Source: Streptomyces sp. LUP47B (GTDB taxonomy: Bacteria; Actinomycetota; Actinomycetes; Streptomycetales; Streptomycetaceae). From it: 64,000 bases of DNA. The notes under the pieces were generated by a model, which worked only from the letters and a program-made list of their open reading frames with translations, was not told where the DNA came from and did no database searches. How positions within the stretch are numbered: the stretch's first letter is position 1; each line of letters starts with the position of its first letter. Position numbers and translations under genes: made by a program. Where the stretch lies: contig NZ_MJAH01000014.1 in NCBI RefSeq assembly GCF_001746295.1, positions 158,749 to 222,748 of the forward strand, written 5' to 3'. Positions 15,439 through 24,580 of this stretch are shown here, in pieces.

Positions 15439-16182
15439 TCAGACCCCCTCGACAGGGCGTCGGCGCAGGCGGTGCAGCCGGTACTTCAGAAACAGGCGTA
15501 CGGCGTTGTCGCCCTGCCCGACGTACAGGCGGGGCAGTGCGTACGGGCCGTTCAGAGGGCCGGGGTCGATCGCGCAGGCGTAGGTGTAACCGGCGTCGCG
15601 GACGGCGTCCACGGCACGCTGGTCGATCGAGCCGTACGGGTAGCAGAAGCCGTTGACGGGAGAGCCCGTCAACTGCTCGAGCGTGGCCCGGCTCTCGACG
15701 ACCTCGGCCTTCACCAGGGCGTCGTCCGCCTTGGTCAGGTCGACGTGGGTCAGCCCGTGCGAGCCGATCTCCACCCCCTCGGCCGCCGCCTGCCGGATGC
15801 CGTCCGCGGTGAGCAGCGGCTTGCGCGGACCCAGCCGGTCCCAGGCGTTGTCCCCGCCGAGCCGGCCCGGCAGCGCGAAGAGCGTGGCGCCGAAGCCGTA
15901 CCGGCGCAGTACCGGCAGGGCGTGGTCGACGAAGTCGGCGTAACCGTCGTCGAAGGTGAGTCCGACCAGCTTGCGTCCCTCGCCTCGGGCGCGGGCGGCC
16001 AGCAGGTCGGACACGGAGACACCGGTGAGGCCGCGTCCGCGCAGCCAGCGCAGCTGCCGGTCCAGCCGCTCGGGCGTGACCGTGACGCGGTAGGGGTCGT
16101 TCGAGTCGTCGCCCACGGAGTGGTACATCGCCACCCAGGGCACCGGGCCTCTGGGAGGGGCGCTGTCAGCGGAAACGGGCAT
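15439..16182 (-). CDS. Polysaccharide deacetylase (CE4, NodB domain)
   Basis: 247 residues. NodB motifs are all present: TFDDG near residue 80 (catalytic Asp and metal Asp), SHGLTH near 142-147 (metal His pair) and the CYPYG arginine-region motif near 180. CE4 enzymes remove N- or O-acetyl groups from GlcNAc-type polymers. No clear signal peptide, so it may act on a lipid-linked precursor in the cytoplasm or be exported another way. Its start lies inside the end of the flippase gene (17-base overlap), implying tight coupling. Confidence 0.88.
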   Translation of the reverse strand: MPVSADSAPPRGPVPWVAMYHSVGDDSNDPYRVTVTPERLDRQLRWLRGRGLTGVSVSDLLAARARGEGRKLVGLTFDDGYADFVDHALPVLRRYGFGATLFALPGRLGGDNAWDRLGPRKPLLTADGIRQAAAEGVEIGSHGLTHVDLTKADDALVKAEVVESRATLEQLTGSPVNGFCYPYGSIDQRAVDAVRDAGYTYACAIDPGPLNGPYALPRLYVGQGDNAVRLFLKYRLHRLRRRPVEGV

Positions 16183-17815
16183 ACGGGAGCCTTCGGGTGA
16201 CGGTGCGTACGGAACGCAGTGCGGAAGCCACGCCCTGGACGTTCAGGGCCCTGGCGAACAGGACGAAGACGGCGACCACGGTCGTGGAACCCGCGGCCAG
16301 ACCCGGTACCGCCGCCTCGAACCGGCTCGCCGCGAACGCGCCGGCGACGGTCGCGGCGACCGCCGCGCACAGCGTCCTGCTCAGCCCGGTGAGAACCCGC
16401 CGGGTGCGGATCGGGACGTTGCGCTCACCCATGCCGGCGAGCAGCACCATGGCCGTGACGGTGATGCCGACGGCGTTGGCGGCGGCGATCCCGGCCACTC
16501 CCCACGGACCCACCGTGCAGGTGCCGACGCCGGCGGTGGTGACGATGCCGAGGGCCATCGCGCCGAGCGGATACCACGTGGAGCGGCCCGCCGAGAAGTG
16601 CGACCGGACCAGGCACCCGACCAGCGTCTGACTGAGCAGCCCGAGTGCGTACACGCGCATGACCTCCGCGGTCGCCGCCGTGTCCGCCGCGGTGAACTCG
16701 CCTCGCTGGAAGAGGAGTTCGACCATCTGCGGGGCGCAGGCGATCACCGTGGCCGCGCCGAGCAGCACCAGACACGCGGCCAGCGCCAGGTCCCGCTCCA
16801 CGCGGTCCCGGGCCCGTTCCGTGTCGCCGTCGGCCAGTGCCCGCGCCACCACCGGGAAGGTGACCGTGCACAGCATCAGCGACAGCGTCATCGGGATCTG
16901 TGCCACCTTCTGCGCGTAGTTGAGGTGCGAGATGGCGCCGGCCGGGAGGGCGGAGGCGAGGAAGCGTTCGATGAGGACCTGGGACTGCCGGCACAGGGCG
17001 AAGAGGAGCACGGTGGCGACCATGGCCAGCGTCATGCTCTGCCCGGGCGCCCCGGCGGACGCGATCCGGGGCGCTGCCCGGCGTCGCGACTGCCGCCAGA
17101 CGGACGGCAGTTGGATCGCCACCATCAGTCCGCCGCCCACCGCGACCCCGACGGCCGCCGAGCGCACGCCCCACTGCCCGCCGAGCACGAACATCGCGGT
17201 GATGATGCCGGCGTTGTAGGCCACGTAGATGGCGGCCGGCGCGAGGAAGGTCCGGTGCGCCCTGAGGGCTGCACTGCAGTACCCGGCGAGACCGAAGCCC
17301 AGCACGCTCAGCGCGGTCAGCCGGGTGCAGTCGACGGCGAGGCCCGGGTCGGGCAGCCCCGGTGCCAGGGCCTGGACCAGGTAGGGGGCGGCGCCGATGA
17401 CCGTCGCGGACACACCGACGAAGGCCAGCGCCAGCCAGGGGAGCGTGGCGGCCACCAGCGAGCGGACCGGGTCGCCGGGAGCGCCCTGCGCACGGCGGGC
17501 CAGTGCCAGGCTGAACGCCGGGATCAGCGCGAAGGACAGCCCGTCCTCGATGAACAGGGTGGAGGCGAACTCGGGCACGGTCCAGGCCACCAGGAAGGCG
17601 TCCGTCTCGCTCCCGGCACCGAACAGCCGGGCCAGCGCCTGGTCACGGACCAGCCCGAGCAGGGCTCCGACGATCGAGAGGGCGGCCGTGATCAGGGTGG
17701 CCTTGGCGAGGAACCCCCCGGAGACGGGGGCGAGTTCGCTCGCGTCGGCGGTGCGTGCGGGGGGAACCACCATGGTGTCGGCGTGCGCGTCGGGCCTGGA
17801 GGGTGTCACCTTCAT
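16166..17815 (-). CDS. MurJ/Wzx-type lipid-linked oligosaccharide flippase (MOP superfamily)
   Basis: 549 residues with about 14 hydrophobic segments and a short cytoplasmic N-terminus. LGLVRDQALARLFGAGSETDAFLVAWTVPEF in the first part, and the later Arg-rich loops, match the MurJ branch of the MOP flippases. Because it sits in a polymer operon with a sugar transferase, polymerase and Wzz-like protein, I infer that it flips the lipid-linked repeat unit (Wzx role) rather than serving as the housekeeping lipid II flippase. The start ATG overlaps the polymerase stop (ATGA). Confidence 0.85.
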   Translation of the reverse strand: MKVTPSRPDAHADTMVVPPARTADASELAPVSGGFLAKATLITAALSIVGALLGLVRDQALARLFGAGSETDAFLVAWTVPEFASTLFIEDGLSFALIPAFSLALARRAQGAPGDPVRSLVAATLPWLALAFVGVSATVIGAAPYLVQALAPGLPDPGLAVDCTRLTALSVLGFGLAGYCSAALRAHRTFLAPAAIYVAYNAGIITAMFVLGGQWGVRSAAVGVAVGGGLMVAIQLPSVWRQSRRRAAPRIASAGAPGQSMTLAMVATVLLFALCRQSQVLIERFLASALPAGAISHLNYAQKVAQIPMTLSLMLCTVTFPVVARALADGDTERARDRVERDLALAACLVLLGAATVIACAPQMVELLFQRGEFTAADTAATAEVMRVYALGLLSQTLVGCLVRSHFSAGRSTWYPLGAMALGIVTTAGVGTCTVGPWGVAGIAAANAVGITVTAMVLLAGMGERNVPIRTRRVLTGLSRTLCAAVAATVAGAFAASRFEAAVPGLAAGSTTVVAVFVLFARALNVQGVASALRSVRTVTRRLPYARFR

Positions 17816-19125
17816 CGCACCGTGGCCCTTGCCGTCGTTCCGGCGCTCGCGATCAGCGCCCACCACGCCACCAGCCCGAAGCACACCGCTGTCAGCACGG
17901 TCGAGGGGCCGCCGATGTCGGCGTACAGGAAGTCGGTCAGCTGCCAGATCAACAGGCCGCAGGCGACGAGTGCGCAGTCGAGCCCCGGGCCGTCACGCCG
18001 TACCCGGAACAGCCCGTACAGCCCGCGCGTCAGAAGGCCCAGCCAGCAGCCCACGAGCGCGAGCAGACCGAGCAGGCCCTGTTCGGCGAGGACGAGGAGG
18101 TACATGTTGTGCGGGGACAGCAGCGGCTGCTTGCGGAAGTCCGCGCCCGCGCCCTCCGTGTCGCTGCCCGCGGACAGCGCGAGCGAGGAGTGCGCGTCCC
18201 GGTGCTCGGGGAAACCCTTCAACCCGACGCCGGTGAGCGGCTGTTCGCGCCACATGCCGGCCGCCGCCGCCCACAGGGTGTAGCGGTCGGTGACGGACTG
18301 GTCGGGTGCGTCGGTGACCCGTGTGACGCTGTCGATCCGCTCCTGGAGCAGCGCCGAGCCCCATCCGAGCCCGCCCACCAGGATCACGCCCGTCGCGGCC
18401 GCGGCCGCCACCACCTTCAGCGCCCGCCGCGGCCCGGCCAGCACCAGCTGTGCCCCGCACGCCACGGCCGTCGCGATCCAGGCGCCCCGGCTGAGGGACA
18501 GCGCGAGCGGCAGCACCAGCGCGACCGCGCAGCAGGCGGCAACCGCCCGCTGGCGTACGGAGGTCCGGCCCAGAGCCAGTCCCACCGCGCACACCAGCCC
18601 GAAGGCGACGACGGTCGCCATCCCCATCACGTCGCTCGCCCCGAAGGTACCGACGGCCCGGATGTCCTCGCCCTGGTACGAGGCGCCGGTCCCCGTCACG
18701 TACTGATGCGTGCCGACCGCGCCCTGCCACAGCGCGAGCCCCACGAACGCCCAGGCCAGCAACCGGAAGTCACCCCGGTCGCGGATCAGCAGCATGACGG
18801 CGGCCGGGACCAGCACGAACACCTGGAGGTAGCGGCCCATGCCGCCGATCCCCGCGCCCGGCGAGGCCGCCCCCGTCGCGGCGAGCGCGAGCCCGGCCAC
18901 GGGCAGGCCCAGCAGTACGACCGCCGTACGGGACAGGGGGCGCCGCCGGTCCCGTACGAGACGGATCCCGCAGTACACGACGACGAGCGCGGAGAGCGCG
19001 TCGGCCGGTCCCGGGCCGCCGTCGTCGCCCGGTGTGAGCGGCAGCGCGAGCAGGGCGACCACGGCGACCACGGGCAGGACGGGGGGCCACTGCCGCACGC
19101 GGGGCAGGGTCAGGGCGTGGGTCAT
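17812..19125 (-). CDS. O-antigen ligase/Wzy-like polymerase
   Basis: 437 residues, about 11 hydrophobic segments. A large extracytoplasmic loop (about 285-330) ends in HNMYLLVLAEQGLLGLLAL, the conserved His-Asn plus hydrophobic helix of the Wzy_C/O-antigen-ligase family. Predicted to polymerise flipped repeat units outside the membrane. Sits between the sugar transferase and the flippase in one operon; four bases separate it from the sugar transferase stop. Confidence 0.85.
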   Translation of the reverse strand: MTHALTLPRVRQWPPVLPVVAVVALLALPLTPGDDGGPGPADALSALVVVYCGIRLVRDRRRPLSRTAVVLLGLPVAGLALAATGAASPGAGIGGMGRYLQVFVLVPAAVMLLIRDRGDFRLLAWAFVGLALWQGAVGTHQYVTGTGASYQGEDIRAVGTFGASDVMGMATVVAFGLVCAVGLALGRTSVRQRAVAACCAVALVLPLALSLSRGAWIATAVACGAQLVLAGPRRALKVVAAAAATGVILVGGLGWGSALLQERIDSVTRVTDAPDQSVTDRYTLWAAAAGMWREQPLTGVGLKGFPEHRDAHSSLALSAGSDTEGAGADFRKQPLLSPHNMYLLVLAEQGLLGLLALVGCWLGLLTRGLYGLFRVRRDGPGLDCALVACGLLIWQLTDFLYADIGGPSTVLTAVCFGLVAWWALIASAGTTARATVR

Positions 19126-19129
19126 GTGC

Positions 19130-20554
19130 TCAGCTCCCCGTCGGGCGCACGAGCGCGGCCGCGGTGCGCAGCAGGATGCAGATGTCCTGCCACAGCGACC
19201 AGTTGTCGATGTAGGCGTTGTCGAAGCGGGCCCGGTCCTCGATGGAGGTGTCCCCGCGCAGACCGTGGATCTGGGAGAGACCGGTGATGCCGGTCTGCAT
19301 ACGGTGGCGGGCCGCGTAACCCGGGTGGGCCTGGCTGAACTTGGCGACGAAGTACGGGCGTTCGGGGCGCGGTCCGACCAGGCTCATGTCGCCCCACAGG
19401 ACGTTCCACAGCTGGAGCAACTCGTCCAGTGAGGTGCGGCGCAGGAAGCGGCAGAACCACGGCATGCGGTGTTCGTTCGCCACACTCCAGCGGGTCGCCG
19501 CCTCGTGCTCGTCGACCGGGCGGTGGGTGCGGAACTTCAGCAGGGTGAAGGGCCGGCCGTCCCTGCCGATGCGCTCCTGCCGGAACACCACACCCGGCCC
19601 GCCGGTCAGCCGCAGCGCCACCGCGCACACCAGCAGAAGCGGGCTGACCATCAGCAACAGCGTCCCGGAGACGGCCACGTCCAGCGCCCGCTTGCCGAGG
19701 CCGCCGCGCCGCCGCGAGCCCATGTCCAGCCGGCGACAGGAGAACCCGGCGAGCTGGTCCTTCGAGGCGTACGACGGTGAGTCCGGCTCCACCTCCCACA
19801 CCGTGCAGCCCGACTCGGCGAGCGCGCGCAGCAGCGGCCCCTGGGCGGACCGTACGGAGGGATGGACGATCAGGACGTCCCGTACACCGTTCTGGATGAG
19901 GGCCCGCTCGACCTCCTCGCCGGTCGTCAGCACCGGCAACTGGCCGCCGCCGTCCGGCTGTTCGGTCACGATCCCCACCGGCCGCACCCCGCACCGCGGA
20001 TGCCGCAGCACGGCGGCGGCCACCCGCTGCGCGGTCCCGGCCGGGCCGACGACCAGCGCGGCCCGCGGCCGGGCGTGCCGCAGCACGCGCCGCCGCCAGT
20101 GCACGGTGCCCCGGGTCGCGCAGGCCGTCGCCGACTGGAGCACGAAGCCCGCGGCGAGGGTGCGGGCGGACAGGGCGTGGTGGGGTGCGTACGCGGCGAC
20201 GAGCGCCGCGACCGCCAGCCAGGCGACCGCGATCCGGCCGCACACGGCGGGCAGTTCGTCGAGGATCCCCGGTACCGGCCGGGTCGGGTGCCGGCGCAGC
20301 AGCATCGACGCGGTCACCAGCAGTGCCACCAGCAGCACTTGGTGCTCGGTGCCGGCGAGCGGCACCGCGCCGAGCAGGGCGGCGACGCTGTCCGCGGCGA
20401 GCAGCGGGGCGGGGGAGGCGGGGCGGGACGGGGGTCTGCGGGCCGGGAAGCGGAAGCCGGCTGCGGGGCCGCGTGACGGCTTGACGAACAGGGGCGCGAA
20501 ACCGGGATCCCGTGGCTGGGCACCGGGCGAGGGGACGGTACTTTCCGCGGTCAC
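19130..20554 (-). CDS. Polyprenyl-phosphate glycosyl-1-phosphate transferase (initiating sugar transferase)
   Basis: 474 residues. The N-terminal half has four or five membrane segments and a CoA-binding-like domain; the C-terminal bacterial sugar transferase domain starts at KRALDVAVSG near residue 275 and includes VVFRQERIGRDGRPFTLLKFRT and DELLQLWNVLWGDMSLVGPRP, with the catalytic Asp-Glu pair. It starts the repeat unit by moving a sugar-1-phosphate from a nucleotide sugar onto undecaprenyl phosphate. The start ATG overlaps the stop of the upstream glycosyltransferase (ATGA). Confidence 0.92.
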   Translation of the reverse strand: MTAESTVPSPGAQPRDPGFAPLFVKPSRGPAAGFRFPARRPPSRPASPAPLLAADSVAALLGAVPLAGTEHQVLLVALLVTASMLLRRHPTRPVPGILDELPAVCGRIAVAWLAVAALVAAYAPHHALSARTLAAGFVLQSATACATRGTVHWRRRVLRHARPRAALVVGPAGTAQRVAAAVLRHPRCGVRPVGIVTEQPDGGGQLPVLTTGEEVERALIQNGVRDVLIVHPSVRSAQGPLLRALAESGCTVWEVEPDSPSYASKDQLAGFSCRRLDMGSRRRGGLGKRALDVAVSGTLLLMVSPLLLVCAVALRLTGGPGVVFRQERIGRDGRPFTLLKFRTHRPVDEHEAATRWSVANEHRMPWFCRFLRRTSLDELLQLWNVLWGDMSLVGPRPERPYFVAKFSQAHPGYAARHRMQTGITGLSQIHGLRGDTSIEDRARFDNAYIDNWSLWQDICILLRTAAALVRPTGS

Positions 20555-21726
20555 GAGTGGATGAACTCCCTGTACTCGGTGGGCACGGCGCTTGCGGCGG
20601 CCGGGCCGCCGAGCACGGCGCGGTACACGGCCGCCACCGCCTCGGCGGTGAGCCGTACGTCGTGCGTGGACAGGACGTGGCGGCGCCCCTGGTGGCCGAG
20701 CGCCTCGCGCAGCAACGGGTCGAGCAGCAGCGTGGTGACCGCCTCGGCGAGCGGTCTCGGATCACCCGGTGGCACCAGGCAGCGGGGGACGAGCGCGGGC
20801 GGCAGGCTCTCCCTGGCACCGTCCACGTCCGTCAGCACCACGGGCCGCCCGCAGGACATCGCCTCCAGCGGGGCGAGCGCCATGCCCTCCCAGAGCGAGG
20901 GCAGTACGACCAGGTCGGCGGCCTGGTACCAGGGCGCGGTGTCGGTGACGGCCCCGGCGAACAGCACGGAACGCGGTGCGCGGGCGCGCAGCCGTTCCTG
21001 GTCGGGCCCGTCACCGACGAGCACGAGCCGGGCGTCCGGAACACGCCGCGACACGCTGTCCCAGGCGTCCAGCAGGACGTCCTGCCCCTTCTGCCGGCAC
21101 AGCCGCCCCACGCACACCACGAGGGGCGCCGCCGGATCGACGCCGGGAAGGACACCGGACCGTACGGTGTCGACGGGGGCGGGGTGGAAGCGTTCGGGCC
21201 GGATGCCGTTGGGAACGACCGTGCAGCGCCCGCCGATCCCGGCGCGCACGCCGGTCGCGCGCTCCGCCGCGCTCACACACACCACTTGCGAGGCCCAGCG
21301 CGCCCCCCATCGCTCCCACCGCAGTGCGAGCGCCGCCGTCATCCCGCCGACCGCCTCGAACGACCAGGCGTGCGGCTGGAAAACGGTCGGGATCCGCCCC
21401 CGTACCGCGAGCCGGCCGACCAGGCCGGCCTTCGCGCTGTGGGCGTGCACCAGGTCGGGCCGCACGTCCTCGAGCACCTGACCGAGCCGCCGTACCTCCC
21501 GTACGAGGGCCGGACCCGGTGAGCGGGTGGCGTGCCAGTGCCGTACGTCGGCGCCGAGCCCGCGCACGGCGGGGGCGAGGGGACCGTCCGGGCAGGCGAC
21601 CGTCACGTGCAGACCGGCCGCGAGCTGGGCTCGGGCCAGGTCCGTCACCACACGGGCGACCCCGCCGTCCACGGGCTGGGTCAGATGCAGAACCCGCGGC
21701 CGGGGGTCGGGGGCTGACTGGTGCAT
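20551..21726 (-). CDS. GT4-family glycosyltransferase (first enzyme gene of the operon)
   Basis: 391 residues, GT-B fold. N-terminal HLTQPVDGGVARVV, then LVHAHSAKAGLVGRLA near residue 95, VVPNGIRPERF near 180, VGRLCRQKGQDVLLDAW near 205 and PSLWEGMALAPLEAMSCGRPVV near 280. Typical of capsule and exopolysaccharide glycosyltransferases. First confident gene of the operon running to 12521; a possible short gene lies 49 bases upstream. The weak spacing to any ribosome site makes the exact start uncertain by a few codons. Confidence 0.88.
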   Translation of the reverse strand: MHQSAPDPRPRVLHLTQPVDGGVARVVTDLARAQLAAGLHVTVACPDGPLAPAVRGLGADVRHWHATRSPGPALVREVRRLGQVLEDVRPDLVHAHSAKAGLVGRLAVRGRIPTVFQPHAWSFEAVGGMTAALALRWERWGARWASQVVCVSAAERATGVRAGIGGRCTVVPNGIRPERFHPAPVDTVRSGVLPGVDPAAPLVVCVGRLCRQKGQDVLLDAWDSVSRRVPDARLVLVGDGPDQERLRARAPRSVLFAGAVTDTAPWYQAADLVVLPSLWEGMALAPLEAMSCGRPVVLTDVDGARESLPPALVPRCLVPPGDPRPLAEAVTTLLLDPLLREALGHQGRRHVLSTHDVRLTAEAVAAVYRAVLGGPAAASAVPTEYREFIHS

Positions 21727-21775
21727 GCGCGTTTTCCTCGCTCACGGACGGCGCTCGGGACGGGAGGGAAGGCGC

Positions 21776-22060
21776 CTACGCGCGGGCGGCAACAGCGACG
21801 AGGAGCACGCCGGCCCAGGCCGCGTCGCGCTGGGAAACGAGCCGGAAGGCCAACTGGTCACCACCGGACGGCAGCGCCTTGCCGAGTTCGGACAGATCGG
21901 AGGCGTGATCGAGGGCGTTCACGCCGAGGCCGTGCAACCGCTTCCGCATCCCGGTCCGGGAGTTGAGAACCTCGAACCCGCCGAAGCCGTTGTCCGCCGA
22001 GCGGACGCCGCCCCTCGCAACGTGGCACAGCGGGACCCGGGAAATACGCATGACCGGCAT
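21776..22060 (-). CDS. Possible small protein ahead of the polymer operon
   Basis: 94 codons (start 22060, or 22051 which has a better placed GAAAGGG). Third codon positions are mostly G or C, as expected for a real Streptomyces gene, but some stretches use GTT and GAT. The product has no signal peptide, no membrane segment until a weak hydrophobic C-terminus (AWAGVLLVAVAARA), and resembles nothing I recognise. It lies 49 bases before the glycosyltransferase start on the same strand, so it could be the first gene of the operon, or non-coding leader. Confidence 0.4.
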   Translation of the reverse strand: MPVMRISRVPLCHVARGGVRSADNGFGGFEVLNSRTGMRKRLHGLGVNALDHASDLSELGKALPSGGDQLAFRLVSQRDAAWAGVLLVAVAARA

Positions 22061-22304
22061 TGCCCTTTCGGGAAGGTGACGTGACGAATGCGATGTGCTG
22101 GCTGCATGGGTGCCTCAAGAGCTTCGCAACCCTATCCGGTATGCGCATTTAGTCCGTGAAACCCGACATGTGTGTCGGAGCGGTGAGGCACGTTCGTTCG
22201 TGAGATCACCCCATTGGCGGCACAACCCGCGCGGGCGCCACGCGTTGACACAGCGCCGGGCATCCCCGCCCGGTTGTTTGTGTCAACCCAAGGAGCACCT
22301 CTCC

Positions 22305-22544
22305 ATGTCGCGTATCGCGAAGGGCCTGGCCCTGACCACCGTTGCGGCCGCCGCCGTTGCGGGCACCGCAGGCATCGCCGCCGCCGACAGCGGCGCGCAG
22401 GGCGTTGCCGCCCACTCCCCGGGCTTCCTGTCGGGCAACGTCATCCAGGTCCCGATCCACGTCCCGATCAACGTCTGCGGCAACACCGTCAACGGCATCG
22501 CCGCGCTGAACCCCGCGTTCGGCAACAAGTGCGAGAACGACTGA
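22305..22544 (+). CDS. chpF: Short chaplin (ChpF-like)
   Basis: 79 residues: signal peptide 1-26 (MSRIAKGLAL start) and one chaplin domain with HSPGFLSGNVIQVPIHVP, NVCGNTVNGIAALNPAFGN and the final KCEND. Two conserved cysteines. The ATG at 22305 follows AAGGAGCACCTCTCC, a strong ribosome site. Together with the other chaplins it would be exported and assemble as amyloid-like fibres at the hyphal surface. Position between the polymer operon and the melC genes matches S. coelicolor chpF. Confidence 0.94.
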   Translation: MSRIAKGLALTTVAAAAVAGTAGIAAADSGAQGVAAHSPGFLSGNVIQVPIHVPINVCGNTVNGIAALNPAFGNKCEND

Positions 22545-22563
22545 CGTCGGCTCTCCGTCTTCG

Positions 22564-22605
22564 CCGGCCGCCCTCCCGTGGACCTCTCCACGGGAGGGCG
22601 GCCGG
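22564..22605 (+). terminator. Very strong hairpin after the chpF-like gene
   Basis: 19-bp perfect stem CCGGCCGCCCTCCCGTGGA with its complement around a 4-base CCTC loop, 20 bases after the stop codon. Confidence 0.85.
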
Positions 22606-22791
22606 TTCGCGTTTCCCCGGATGGGGGTGGCCTGCGGAGAGGGTGGTCCTCGTCTTGACGCGCCTTTCACCAGGGGCGATGCGCGAGGAGCGCAGGTGGG
22701 GCGGTGTCAGGGTGTGATCGCTGGGTTGCAGGGCGCGGTGGTCGCTTCCACCGTGGGCTCAAGATCCGTACGCACATCGAAAGGAACACCC

Positions 22792-23484
22792 ATGCGTGGT
22801 CTGCCCGCACGGTGTATCACCTCCTGCGCACTCTGCGCCGCGCTTCTCGTCGCGGTCGCCGGTCCCTCCGCGGCGGCCTCCCGTGGGCCCGTGCCCGTCC
22901 CCCACGCGGACGCGCTGCGCCCCCAGGTCGAGGCCCTGGCCGAGCTGGGCGGCGTGCTCACCCCGGTCACCGACCTGCTGAACACCGTGCTCAAGGCCGA
23001 CAACGGCCAGATCTCCGTCGAGCAGGCGGCCAAGCTCGGGGACGCCGTCAAGGACGCCACCGCGAAGATCACCGAAGAGGCCTCGGCGGCCGCCGTCACC
23101 CCGCCCGCCACGGGCATGACGACGACGCCGAGCACGACGACCGGCACTACGGCGACGTCCAGCACTACGACGGACGGCACGACGGTGCCGACCCCCTCCC
23201 TGCTGCTCACGCTCATCCAGAACGCCGGCGACTCCGGGGCGCGGTCCGTCAAGGCGCCGGCCGACCTGCTGGACGACGCGATCGAGGCCCTGGAGAAGGC
23301 GATCGACGCCCTGATCACGGCGGTCACCTCCGGAGAGTCCACCCAGGTCGAGTCCACCCTCCCCGCCGTGATCAACGGCCTGGTCGACGCCGTCGCCGCC
23401 ACCATGCTCGACACCGAACTGCCCGCTCCCGACCTGGCGGGCCTGTCCTCCCTGCCCAGCAGCTCGCAACTGCCCGTGTCGTGA
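22792..23484 (+). CDS. Secreted helical protein with Thr-rich linker
   Basis: 230 residues. Signal peptide 1-28 (cleavage after SAAA). Two mostly helical parts (about 35-100 and 140-215) flank a Thr/Ser linker (TTTPSTTTGTTATSSTTTDGTT, quoted in part near 108-130). The C-terminal part has regular VSTL/AVINGLVDAV amphipathic repeats. Only leader cysteines are present, so no disulfide in the mature protein. The start ATG 22792 has GAAAGGAACACCC. It lies between chaplin and other surface genes; a role in the cell surface is inferred, the biochemical function is unknown to me. Confidence 0.75.
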   Translation: MRGLPARCITSCALCAALLVAVAGPSAAASRGPVPVPHADALRPQVEALAELGGVLTPVTDLLNTVLKADNGQISVEQAAKLGDAVKDATAKITEEASAAAVTPPATGMTTTPSTTTGTTATSSTTTDGTTVPTPSLLLTLIQNAGDSGARSVKAPADLLDDAIEALEKAIDALITAVTSGESTQVESTLPAVINGLVDAVAATMLDTELPAPDLAGLSSLPSSSQLPVS

Positions 23485-23610
23485 GACGCGCGCACTCGGC
23501 ATTTTCATGAAAGCCCAATATCCGCGCACGGAGTTTCCGCTCCGGCCGGGACTCGTTGGACACGGTGTCGGACTGCCCGCCCGATGACATGAATTGCCGA
23601 GAAGAGGAAC

Positions 23611-23895
23611 ATGATGAAGTCCCTGAAGGTCGCTGCTGTCGTTGCCGGTTCCCTGGTTCTCGCCGGTGCCGCCGCGCCCGCGTTCGCCCAGGACACCGCC
23701 GACCTCACACCCACCAGCCTCAACGGTGCCCTCAACACGCTCACCAAGGGCCCCCTCGACGTGCGGCCGCTGCAGCACCAGTCGGACGTGCTGAACACCG
23801 AGAAGAAGAAGTCGCCGCTCCACACCGCCAAGAAGGCGACCGCCAAGCTGAACTCCAAGCCCGGACTCCTCGGCGGGCTTCCCCTGGGGAAGTGA
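23611..23895 (+). CDS. Small secreted protein, Lys-rich
   Basis: 94 residues: signal peptide 1-26 (MMKSLKVAAV start, cleavage after AFA) and a 68-residue mature part rich in Leu, Thr and Lys, ending in LLGGLPLGK, without cysteines. Start ATG 23611 follows GAAGAGGAAC; ATG 23614 is an alternative. A putative repeat-free secreted peptide of unknown function; basic charge could let it bind teichoic acids or the polymer made nearby (speculation). Confidence 0.75.
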   Translation: MMKSLKVAAVVAGSLVLAGAAAPAFAQDTADLTPTSLNGALNTLTKGPLDVRPLQHQSDVLNTEKKKSPLHTAKKATAKLNSKPGLLGGLPLGK

Positions 23896-23909
23896 CGTCA
23901 TCTCCACGC

Positions 23910-23953
23910 CGGGGCCGATTCCCCAGCGGCGGCTGCCGCCCGGGATCGGCCCT
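23910..23953 (+). terminator. Hairpin after the Lys-rich secreted protein gene
   Basis: Stem GGGCCGATTCCC with GGGATCGGCCC (one bulged T) about 15 bases after the stop codon. Confidence 0.6.
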
Positions 23954-24082
23954 TCGTGCTGTTCGAGCCGGACAGCACGGCGCGGCGGCGCCTCCCTCGT
24001 TCGGATGGAGAGGACATCAGCGCTCCCCCGCCCGAGTGAGAAACGGCCCGCTCCCGGTGCGGCCCGTGGATACGGTCGCGCG

Positions 24083-24580
24083 GTGACCACAACCTCCAGC
24101 GAATCCCGCCCCCTGCGCACCGCCGATCTCGGCACTCTCGTGATCATGGCCTGGAGCGGCGAGGCTCCCGACGGCCACGACATGCCCTACCTCCTCGCGT
24201 GTTCCCTCGGGGACGCCCCCGACGGTCCCGAGGCCGCGACCGCCGCTGTCGAGAGGCTGCTGAACGACAACGGCCTGCCCGTCGGCGGTGACCTTGTCGA
24301 CGGCAACGCCAGGCCGAGCCTGCCGGTCTCCCTGCTCGTGGTGGCCGGGCACGCCGTCGTCACCATGCCGGGGCTGAACGCCAAGTGCCCGGTACGGCCG
24401 CCATGGCTCGCGGCGGTCGCCAAGCGCGGTTACGCCTGCCTCGTGTTCACCACCCGCCCCTGGCCCGAGGCCTCGGGCCCGTCCGTCACCCCGGACCAAC
24501 TGGCCGCGTTCGCGGGGTCCGACGAGACATTGAAGGCCGCCGCCCACATCGTCCTGCCGGCGCGCAGCCTGCGCTCCTGA
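24083..24580 (+). CDS. DUF5949-like protein
   Basis: 165 residues, soluble, no signal peptide. The pattern TADLGTLVIMAWSG, DMPYLLACSLGD, LLNDNGLPVGGDLVDG and VFTTRPWP matches a Streptomyces family that I recall as DUF5949; its function is unknown. The GTG at 24083 is chosen because homologues begin TTTSSE close to it; an ATG at 24005 in frame is the alternative. The stop overlaps the start of the VKOR gene (TGATG), so it is translationally coupled to it. Confidence 0.75.
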   Translation: MTTTSSESRPLRTADLGTLVIMAWSGEAPDGHDMPYLLACSLGDAPDGPEAATAAVERLLNDNGLPVGGDLVDGNARPSLPVSLLVVAGHAVVTMPGLNAKCPVRPPWLAAVAKRGYACLVFTTRPWPEASGPSVTPDQLAAFAGSDETLKAAAHIVLPARSLRS

